Below, in pieces: positions 1-4,801 of a DNA stretch of 5,114 nt (position 1 is the stretch's first letter; the number at the start of each line of letters is the position of its first letter). The position numbers and the translations under genes are program-made. Below the pieces are notes generated by a model, which worked only from the letters and a program-made list of their open reading frames with translations, searched no databases and was not told the origin of the DNA. This DNA is from Holosporaceae bacterium (lineage in GTDB: Bacteria > Pseudomonadota > Alphaproteobacteria > UBA3830). The stretch covers positions 1 through 5,114 of the forward strand of contig JAISHN010000111.1 in assembly GCA_031262635.1 (NCBI GenBank), given 5' to 3'.

Positions 1-65
1 TCGAAATTTGCCGAAAAACCCAGAACGCTTACTAATAAACAAACGGACTTCAATATATTGCGCAT
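1..65 (-). CDS. N-terminus of an unidentified exported protein (partial)
   Basis: Only the first 21 codons plus two bases are in the window; the gene continues beyond position 1. An ATG at 65-63 is preceded by AAGGAG (complement of 71-76) with a 5-nt spacer, one of the best Shine-Dalgarno sites here, so the start is well supported. The peptide starts MRNILKS, giving two early positive charges, and continues with a hydrophobic run (VCLLVSVLGFSA). That is the layout of a Sec signal peptide; cleavage after an 'FSA' is plausible. No lipobox (L-x-x-C) is visible in this part. The protein is therefore probably periplasmic, secreted or outer-membrane, but nothing after the leader can be seen, so the function is unknown. 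It points the same way as the ddl operon but lies 314 nt beyond the ddl stop codon, behind its own A+T-rich upstream region, so it is probably a separate transcription unit. Confidence 0.6.
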   Translation of the reverse strand, partial: MRNILKSVCLLVSVLGFSANF

Positions 66-225
66 GTCGACTCCTTTTGTTATGACGACAATAATTATGT
101 CCAATAAATATTAATAAAAGGTAAATAAAATAAAAATATTTTTATAATTGTTCTAAATTTTTTATATTTAGGAACCCGCCTAAAGGATTAGAAAAATCGA
201 TTTAGAGCGGAGATATCAAATATTC
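66..225. other. Intergenic stretch with a very A+T-rich tract
   Basis: No gene is visible here. It holds the Shine-Dalgarno site of the leftward gene (71-76) and, at 91-170, a tract with only 7 G/C in 80 bases. Such tracts often contain a promoter. Several TATAAT-like hexamers occur on both strands (for example TATAAT at 143-148 on plus), but I find no convincing -35/-10 pair at proper spacing for the leftward gene, so no promoter is called. Positions 171-225 show nothing recognisable. Confidence 0.4.
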
Positions 226-354
226 TCGTCATCTAAAACGCCTTTTTACGTCTTCGCGAGTAGGACGCAGTCCGACGCGGCGATCCATCTATGGACTGGC
301 GCGCTTCGTCGCTTCGCTTTTTGTAACGACGTAAAAAGGCGTTTTAGATGACGA
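226..354. repeat. Palindromic element with perfect 27-bp inverted repeats
   Basis: The arms 226-252 and 328-354 are exact reverse complements over 27 bases; the left arm begins TCGTCATCTAAAACGCC. The 75-base interior has smaller palindromes: GGAC/GTCC at 263-273, CAGTCC/GGACTG at 268-273 and 293-298, and CCAT/ATGG at 285-294. It also has a 'CTTCGTCGCTTCGC' stretch, typical of dispersed palindromic repeats in Rickettsia-like genomes. It lies 25 nt past the ddl stop codon, so ddl transcripts would read through it and could fold into a long hairpin that blocks 3' decay or stops transcription. There is no U-run straight after the stem on the minus strand, so a classic intrinsic terminator is not supported. 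No flanking target-site duplication and no transposase are visible. A non-autonomous (MITE-like) or RPE-like element is the best reading. Confidence 0.75.
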
Positions 355-379
355 AAAGTCTTGGTATTTTAGCGGCAAA

Positions 380-1489
380 TTAATTTTCTAGTCCACTATT
401 CGCGTTTAAAGCTTTGTCTCTGTTATATCGGTCGATCGCAAGCATGATCAATTTGTCCAACAGTTCGTCGTATGGAAGACCGGACGCTTCCCACAGTTTC
501 GGGTACATGCTTATTTCTTCCGTAAATCCAGGAATTGTGTTGATCTCGTTTACTAGCGCGCTGGAATCGTCATTTACGAAGAAATCCACCCTCGCCATTC
601 CTTCGCAGCACAGAATTTTAAACGCTTTTACCGCGAGTTCTTGCACTTTTTTTACGACTTCCTTCGGTAAATCGGCGGGAATTTTTAAATCCGCCCCGTC
701 GTCGTCTAGATATTTTGCGGAATACGAGTAAAAATCTCGTTTTACGACAATCTCGCCAGGGAGAGACGCTTTGGGATATTCGTTACCCAGCACGGAGCAC
801 TCGATCTCTCTTCCTTTGGCGAATTCCTCTATAAGAATCTTGTTGTCGTACAGAAACGCCTTTTCCACGGCTTTTTGAAATTCGTCCCGCGATTTTACTT
901 TGTTTATGCCTACCGACGATCCGAGGTTAGCCGGTTTTACGAAGACAGTTTCTCCAAGTTTCGCGACTACGTCGTCGTAATTTATATTTTTAGATTCGCA
1001 GCGATGAAAAGCTAGATATTTTACAATCGGAACGCCGGCTTCTTTCAGCAAACGTTTCGTCACGTCTTTATCCATTCCGATTGCCGATCCCAAAACCCCC
1101 GCTCCGACAAACGGAACGTCGAACAAACGCATCAGCCCTTGAATCGTTCCGTCTTCTCCATAAGGTCCGTGTAGGATTGGAAAAACTACGTCGACGGCTT
1201 TGGACACGCTGTCGTCTATTTTTTCTGGAAGAGCGGCGACCGCGTTTTCAGATAGAGCCGGCAAGGCTTTGGCTTTCTCCAAATCCGCCAACATCTGGGA
1301 AGCTGAAGGCATGTTCAGAGCGATCGCTTTTTCTCCGAAGAAAAATCTGCCGCTTTTATCTATGCCGACCAGAACGATATCGTATTTGCTTTTATCCAAG
1401 CCTTTTACGACGCTTTTGGCCGATCTAACGGAGATTTCATGCTCCGAAGACCGGCCTCCAAAGAATACGCCGACTCTAATTTTTCTCAT
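380..1489 (-). CDS. ddl: D-alanine--D-alanine ligase, DdlA type
   Basis: This cytoplasmic ATP-grasp enzyme joins two D-alanines for the peptidoglycan UDP-pentapeptide. The 369-residue product resembles E. coli DdlA (364 aa) along its whole length. Visible motifs are the N-terminal GVFFGGRSSEHE (7-18, with E16 at the substrate glutamate position), HGPYGEDG (107-114), GMDKDVTKRLL (138-148), the ATP-grasp KPANLGSSVG (185-194), KGREIEC (225-231), the omega-loop FYSYSAKY (253-260), MARVDFF (298-304) and the metal-binding NEINTIPGF (314-322). Tyr260 at the KY position is the form associated with D-Ala-D-Ala rather than D-Ala-D-lactate ligases. All key residues seem present, so the enzyme should be active. 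The ATG lies inside the end of rpsA (14-nt overlap) and has only a weak, distant AGGA upstream, which suggests translational coupling. The MRKIRVGV start matches the family N-terminus and supports this start. Confidence 0.96.
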   Translation of the reverse strand: MRKIRVGVFFGGRSSEHEISVRSAKSVVKGLDKSKYDIVLVGIDKSGRFFFGEKAIALNMPSASQMLADLEKAKALPALSENAVAALPEKIDDSVSKAVDVVFPILHGPYGEDGTIQGLMRLFDVPFVGAGVLGSAIGMDKDVTKRLLKEAGVPIVKYLAFHRCESKNINYDDVVAKLGETVFVKPANLGSSVGINKVKSRDEFQKAVEKAFLYDNKILIEEFAKGREIECSVLGNEYPKASLPGEIVVKRDFYSYSAKYLDDDGADLKIPADLPKEVVKKVQELAVKAFKILCCEGMARVDFFVNDDSSALVNEINTIPGFTEEISMYPKLWEASGLPYDELLDKLIMLAIDRYNRDKALNANSGLEN

Positions 1490-3164
1490 TTTTGCCGATG
1501 GCGATTCCTAGTATGTCTCCAAGGCTCGCGCCGCTGTCGGAAGATCCAAATTCCGCCATGGCTTGTTTTTCTTCTTCGATTTCGAGAACTCTTATCGACA
1601 ATCCTATTTTGGCGTTTCGACCTGTTTTAGCGACGGAAGTGATTTTCGCGTCGACCTTTTCTCCAACGGCGAATCTGTCGGTTCTGCGGTCTTGTCTATC
1701 CTTTCCAAGATCGGTTTTCTTTATGAATCCTTCTGTTCCGTCGGCGAGAGTCACTTCAATTCCCTCGTCTTTAATCGCCGAGACTACGCAGGTGACGACG
1801 GCTCCTTTTTTGAGTTCTACTTCGGCTCCTCCGCGAGGATTTTCCGTAAGCTGCTTAATTCCAAGAGAGATTCTTTCTTTAGCTCTGTCGATTTCAAGGA
1901 CTTTGACTTTTACTTTATCGCCTTTCTTGTATTTCGCCAAATCTTCGTCTTTGACCTTTTCCCAAGAAATATCGTTAATATGAACCATTCCGTCGATGTT
2001 TGTTTCGCCCATTCTAACGAAAAGCCCAAATTCTGCGACGCTGGAAATCGTTCCTTCAAATATAGTTCCAACAGGGAAGTCTTTTATTATGTTGTCCCAT
2101 GGATTCGCTTGCAGTTGTCGCAATCCAAGTCCGATGCGTCTCTTGGCCGCGTCTACGTCGAGAACGACGACTTCGATTTCTTGTCCTGCCGCAGCGACTT
2201 CCGACGGAGCGGTGTTTTTCTTCCAGCTTACTTCGGAAACGTAGACTAAGCCTTCGACTCCTTCTTTTAACTCAACGAATATACCGTATCCGGTAACGTT
2301 GGTGACTTTTCCTTTAACGCGAGCGCCGACTTTAAACTCGTTCTCCACGCCGTTCCAAGGATCGGAAGTCAACTGCTTCATACCGAGAGAAATACGCTTC
2401 GAATCCTTGTTGAATTTTATAATTTTGACCTGTATTTCCTGTCCTGGAGTTAATACTTCGGACGGATGATTGATTCTCTTCCACGCGATATCGGTGTTAT
2501 GCAACAGGCCGTCCACGCCGCCGATATCGACGAACGCTCCGTAGCTGGCTATGTTCTTTACGACTCCGGTTATAACTTGGCCTTCCTCGAGATTTGCAAC
2601 AATTTTCGCTCTTTCTTCCGCGTTGGCTCCCTCGAGAATTCCGCGACGCGAAACGACTATGTTTTCGCGGGCTTTATCCATTTTTATGATTAAAAACGGC
2701 TGTTCGATTCCTAAAAATGGAGATATGTCTTTGATCGGACGCACGTCGACCTGGCTTCCAGGCAAGAACGCGGCGGCTCCTTCAAGTTCTACGATAAAAC
2801 CGCCTTTGACGCGGTTTGTAATCGTTCCCATGACGCTCGAGCCTTCTTTAAACGCTCTCTCAAAATCGTCCCAGGCGGCTTCTCTTAACGCTTTTTCGCG
2901 GCTTAACACTATTTCGCCGTTTCTGTTCTCGTAGCGATCGACGTAAACGTCTATTTTGTCGCCGACTTTAAGCTCCATTTTTCTGCCGCCGCGAACAAAC
3001 TCGCTTGTCGCTATGCGTCCTTCGGACTTAAGCCCTACGTCTATTGTCGCAAAATTATCGTCGATTCCGACTATTGTTCCTTTTACGACTTTTCCTTCCA
3101 AAGTCGTATTCTCGCAAGTTTGTTCAAAAAGCTCGGCAAAACTTGCTTCCGATTTATCCGACAT
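1476..3164 (-). CDS. rpsA: 30S ribosomal protein S1
   Basis: S1 sits on the small ribosomal subunit, binds the 5' region of mRNA and helps unfold it for initiation. The 562-residue product has six S1 (OB-fold) repeats at about 22-90, 107-175, 193-262, 279-348, 365-436 and 451-525. Repeats 3-5 keep the aromatic RNA-binding signature (SYGAFVDI 207-214, GYGIFVEL 292-299, EFGLFVRM 378-385). Repeats 1-2 are the divergent, ribosome-docking type, and repeat 6 is degenerate (DEGIEVTL). The length and the 'SGASLGDILG' tail (544-553) are as in alphaproteobacterial S1. The ATG is preceded by AGAGGA (complement of 3171-3176) with a 6-nt spacer. It follows rpmJ by 56 nt with no obvious terminator between, and its end overlaps ddl by 14 nt. 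In other bacteria S1 represses its own mRNA; the U/A-rich leader at 3165-3220 could serve that, but this is inference. Confidence 0.97.
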   Translation of the reverse strand: MSDKSEASFAELFEQTCENTTLEGKVVKGTIVGIDDNFATIDVGLKSEGRIATSEFVRGGRKMELKVGDKIDVYVDRYENRNGEIVLSREKALREAAWDDFERAFKEGSSVMGTITNRVKGGFIVELEGAAAFLPGSQVDVRPIKDISPFLGIEQPFLIIKMDKARENIVVSRRGILEGANAEERAKIVANLEEGQVITGVVKNIASYGAFVDIGGVDGLLHNTDIAWKRINHPSEVLTPGQEIQVKIIKFNKDSKRISLGMKQLTSDPWNGVENEFKVGARVKGKVTNVTGYGIFVELKEGVEGLVYVSEVSWKKNTAPSEVAAAGQEIEVVVLDVDAAKRRIGLGLRQLQANPWDNIIKDFPVGTIFEGTISSVAEFGLFVRMGETNIDGMVHINDISWEKVKDEDLAKYKKGDKVKVKVLEIDRAKERISLGIKQLTENPRGGAEVELKKGAVVTCVVSAIKDEGIEVTLADGTEGFIKKTDLGKDRQDRRTDRFAVGEKVDAKITSVAKTGRNAKIGLSIRVLEIEEEKQAMAEFGSSDSGASLGDILGIAIGKNEKN

Positions 3165-3170
3165 TAAGTA

Positions 3171-3176
3171 TCCTCT
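3171..3176 (-). promoter_or_regulatory. Shine-Dalgarno site of rpsA
   Basis: The minus strand reads AGAGGA, then six bases (TACTTA) before the rpsA ATG at 3164-3162. It fixes the start of S1 and is stronger than usual for rpsA genes, which in enterobacteria often have a poor Shine-Dalgarno site. Confidence 0.7.
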
Positions 3177-3220
3177 TGTTGATTATTGATATTGATTGAA
3201 AAAACACAATTATTGGAAAA

Positions 3221-3346
3221 TTATCCCTGTCTCGCTTTGAAACGAGGATTTGTTTTGTTGATTATATAAACCCTTCCCTTGCGCCGGATAAGACGGCAAT
3301 TTTTGTGTCTAGCTCTGATAGTCTTCAAAGAATTCACTACCTTCAT
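3221..3346 (-). CDS. rpmJ: 50S ribosomal protein L36, zinc-independent (YkgO-like) form
   Basis: This 41-residue protein of the large ribosomal subunit starts MKVVNSLKT, has RRKGRVYIINKTNPRF in the middle and ends KARQG, all typical of L36. The cysteine/histidine zinc ribbon of classical L36 is missing: only C17 and H14 remain. It is therefore the C-minus form, like E. coli YkgO, which is the usual version in alphaproteobacteria. The ATG is preceded by GGGAG (complement of 3356-3360) with a 9-nt spacer. It is the first gene behind the minus-strand promoter at 3374-3400 and lies 56 nt ahead of rpsA, so it probably leads an rpmJ-rpsA-ddl transcript. I translated all 42 codons by hand and found no internal stop. 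The identification is firm; joint transcription with rpsA is inferred from spacing. Confidence 0.95.
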   Translation of the reverse strand: MKVVNSLKTIRARHKNCRLIRRKGRVYIINKTNPRFKARQG

Positions 3347-3373
3347 AAATTAAAACTCCCTTTCGCAGCGGTT

Positions 3374-3400
3374 ATTATATGATTTTTACGAAAAAGTCAA
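3374..3400 (-). promoter_or_regulatory. Promoter for the rpmJ-rpsA-ddl unit
   Basis: Reading the minus strand, TTGACT (complement of 3395-3400) is followed after 15 bases by TATAAT (complement of 3374-3379). Both hexamers are close to the sigma-70 consensus; the spacer is short, and a -10 of TAATAA two bases further on would give 17. Transcription should start near 3367, leaving a leader of about 20 nt that contains the GGGAG site of rpmJ. No operator or riboswitch is visible in so short a leader. Confidence 0.7.
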
Positions 3401-3413
3401 GAGATATGAGGAA

Positions 3414-3526
3414 ACGGAAACGGCTTCGCGTCTCCGTAAAAATAAGAAAGCTTTAATAACGACGTTTACGATGTTAAAGACGTTCCGCATCTCCTCAATC
3501 GCTTGACTTTTGCGACGCGGAGCCGT
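3414..3526. repeat. Imperfect inverted repeats between the divergent promoters
   Basis: A 9-bp stem with one mismatch (3414-3422 with 3429-3437, six-base loop) lies in the gap between the divergent promoters. Overlapping it, a 13-base segment at 3420-3432 (ACGGCTTCGCGTC) is repeated inverted at 3514-3526 with a single mismatch. The right copy covers the spacer of the rightward promoter. The first hairpin is upstream of both predicted start sites and so would not be transcribed from them. It may be a repeat remnant or a DNA-level binding site; I cannot tell which. Confidence 0.35.
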
Positions 3527-3531
3527 ATCAA
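3503..3531 (+). promoter_or_regulatory. Promoter for the fabZ-lpxA-lpxI unit
   Basis: TTGACT at 3503-3508, a 17-base spacer, then TATCAA at 3526-3531 (four of six matches to TATAAT). The start site would be near 3538, giving a short leader with the GGAG site of fabZ. The -35 is preceded by C, giving CTTGAC, a form often found in alphaproteobacterial promoters. This argues that the lipid genes have their own promoter rather than depending on an upstream lpxD, and it rules out the upstream TTG at 3510 as the fabZ start. Confidence 0.55.
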
Positions 3532-3560
3532 TATTTAGAGTTTACTTCGCGGAGAACTTA

Positions 3561-3995
3561 ATGAAACTAGACATAAACCAAATAAAGGAATGCATTCCGC
3601 ACAGATATCCCATGCTAATGATCGACAGAGTCGAGGATTTGGTTTTGGGAGAGAGCGCCGTTGGGATCAAAAACGTCACCGTCAACGAGCCGTTTTTTCA
3701 GGGACATTTCCCCTCGAGACCAATTATGCCTGGCGTGCTTATCACGGAAGCAATGGGACAAACGGCGGGAGTCGTCGTCGCAAAGACGATGAATCTCGAA
3801 AAGAACGGCGGATTAGTTTATTTCATGTCGATGGACGGCGTAAAATTCAGAAAATTAGTGGAGCCAGGCGACGTTCTGCGTCTGCATGTGAAAAAAGAGA
3901 GAAGCCGCGGGAATGTCTGGCGATTCAGAGGCGAAGCCTACGTGGAGGACGCGCTGACGGCGGAAGCCGTTTTTACGGCAATGATAGTTCTATAG
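3561..3995 (+). CDS. fabZ: 3-hydroxyacyl-[acyl-carrier-protein] dehydratase FabZ
   Basis: FabZ dehydrates (3R)-hydroxyacyl-ACP to trans-2-enoyl-ACP in the cytoplasmic type II fatty acid synthase and competes with LpxA for hydroxyacyl-ACP. The 144-residue product is of normal length and has a single hot-dog fold. Visible motifs are PHRYPMLMIDR (13-23), FFQGHFPSRPIMPG (45-58) with catalytic H49, and the helix start EAMGQ with catalytic E63. The ATG is chosen because GGAG at 3551-3554 lies six bases ahead of it and because MKLDINQIKECIPHRYP is the usual N-terminus. An in-frame TTG at 3510 would add 17 residues but lies inside the predicted promoter. It is the first gene of the rightward unit, with lpxA starting 17 nt after its stop. 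In most alphaproteobacteria lpxD precedes it; here the divergent rpmJ does. Confidence 0.97.
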   Translation: MKLDINQIKECIPHRYPMLMIDRVEDLVLGESAVGIKNVTVNEPFFQGHFPSRPIMPGVLITEAMGQTAGVVVAKTMNLEKNGGLVYFMSMDGVKFRKLVEPGDVLRLHVKKERSRGNVWRFRGEAYVEDALTAEAVFTAMIVL

Positions 3996-4000
3996 AATAG

Positions 4001-4006
4001 AAAGGA
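4001..4006 (+). promoter_or_regulatory. Shine-Dalgarno site deciding the GTG start of lpxA
   Basis: AAAGGA followed by six bases (ATCGTC) and then GTG at 4013. This site supports the non-ATG start of lpxA, and the encoded MIHQTAIVSP is the family N-terminus. Confidence 0.7.
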
Positions 4007-4012
4007 ATCGTC

Positions 4013-4801
4013 GTGATTCATCAGACCGCGATAGTATCCCCGCGCGCCAAAATCGGTAACGGCGTAAAAATAGGCGCTTACTCGATAATCGGAGACAATG
4101 TCGAATTAGAAGACGATATTGAAATTATGTCTCACGTCTGCGTCGAGGGATATACGAAAATTGGAGAAGGAACGAAAATTTTTCCTTTCGCCGCAATCGG
4201 TTTTATTCCTCAGGATCTAAAATATAAAGGCGAAAAATCCCGCTTAACAATCGGAAAACGCAATTCTATCCGCGAACACGTTACGATGCACCCGGGAACT
4301 GAAGGCGGAGCGATGGAAACCATCGTTGGAAACGACAACTTATTCATGATCGGCGTTCACGTCGCGCACGATTGCGTTATCGGCGACAATATCGTTATGG
4401 GAAATAACGCGACGCTTGGCGGTCATGTGAAAATCGAGGACGACGTGATAGTCGGCGGACTCGCCGCGGTTCATCAGTTCGTGAGAATCGGTCGCGGCGC
4501 AATTATAGGCGGAATGTCCGGCGTTGAAAGGGACGTGATCCCATACGGAGCCGTAAAAGGCGACCGAGCCAGTCTTTACGATCTAAATTTAATCGGATTA
4601 AGGCGTTCGGGCGTAGAAAGACAAGAAATACTAGCTTTAAAAAAAGCGTTCGACATAATTTTTTCGGGCGAAAAAACGATATCGGCAAATATAGAGGAAG
4701 CGGAGAAGACCGTCGGCGGCGCGCCGTTGGTAGATCGTCTAATCAAATTCATGAAACAAGACACGAGCCGTTCTTTCTGTCTTCCAAAAGAGCGGACATG
4801 A
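4013..4801 (+). CDS. lpxA: UDP-N-acetylglucosamine O-acyltransferase LpxA
   Basis: LpxA moves the 3-hydroxyacyl chain from ACP to the 3-position of UDP-GlcNAc, the first step of lipid A synthesis; the enzyme is a cytoplasmic homotrimer. The 262-residue product matches E. coli LpxA in size. It has an N-terminal left-handed beta-helix of hexapeptide repeats (to about 185) and a helical C-terminal domain. Visible key residues are QDLKYKGE (67-74), the catalytic H119 in HVAHDC (E. coli H125), NNATLGGH (131-138), AVHQF with H154 (E. coli H160), and NLIGLRRSG (192-200). Gly167 aligns with the E. coli acyl-length ruler Gly173, which suggests a long (about C14) hydroxyacyl donor; this is inferred by alignment from memory. 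It starts with GTG behind AAAGGA. Its stop overlaps the next gene as ATGA at 4798-4801, so translation is probably coupled. Confidence 0.97.
   Translation: MIHQTAIVSPRAKIGNGVKIGAYSIIGDNVELEDDIEIMSHVCVEGYTKIGEGTKIFPFAAIGFIPQDLKYKGEKSRLTIGKRNSIREHVTMHPGTEGGAMETIVGNDNLFMIGVHVAHDCVIGDNIVMGNNATLGGHVKIEDDVIVGGLAAVHQFVRIGRGAIIGGMSGVERDVIPYGAVKGDRASLYDLNLIGLRRSGVERQEILALKKAFDIIFSGEKTISANIEEAEKTVGGAPLVDRLIKFMKQDTSRSFCLPKERT

Noticed and set aside
226..354. Classic rho-independent terminator of the ddl operon
   Set aside because: The stem is long but the loop is 75 bases and no U-run follows directly on the minus strand, so it does not fit an intrinsic terminator, though it may still affect the transcript end.
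226..354. CRISPR array
   Set aside because: There are only two copies, they are inverted rather than direct, and there is no repeated spacer periodicity.
380..1489. D-Ala--D-lactate (vancomycin-resistance type) ligase
   Set aside because: The omega loop has FYSYSAKY with tyrosine at the KY position and the sequence follows DdlA throughout, so a D-Ala-D-Ala ligase is expected.
1563..2249. A 228-codon open frame on the plus strand opposite rpsA
   Set aside because: It is antisense to the clearly conserved S1 repeats, with a composition (many F, S, D, R) typical of a mirror of the real gene's codon use, and it has no recognisable domain. The other plus-strand frames across 414-3189 are rejected on the same grounds.
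3510..3560. A TTG start adding 17 residues to FabZ
   Set aside because: The extension overlaps the predicted -35/-10 of the unit and lacks a Shine-Dalgarno site, while the ATG at 3561 has GGAG six bases ahead and begins at the conserved N-terminus.
3590..4000. A 136-codon plus-strand frame overlapping fabZ
   Set aside because: It is a +1-type shadow of fabZ; the product is rich in R, S and G without motifs, while the fabZ frame carries all catalytic signatures.
4503..4764. Two minus-strand frames opposite the end of lpxA
   Set aside because: They are antisense to the conserved LpxA C-terminal domain, have no ribosome site that stands out and no family resemblance.
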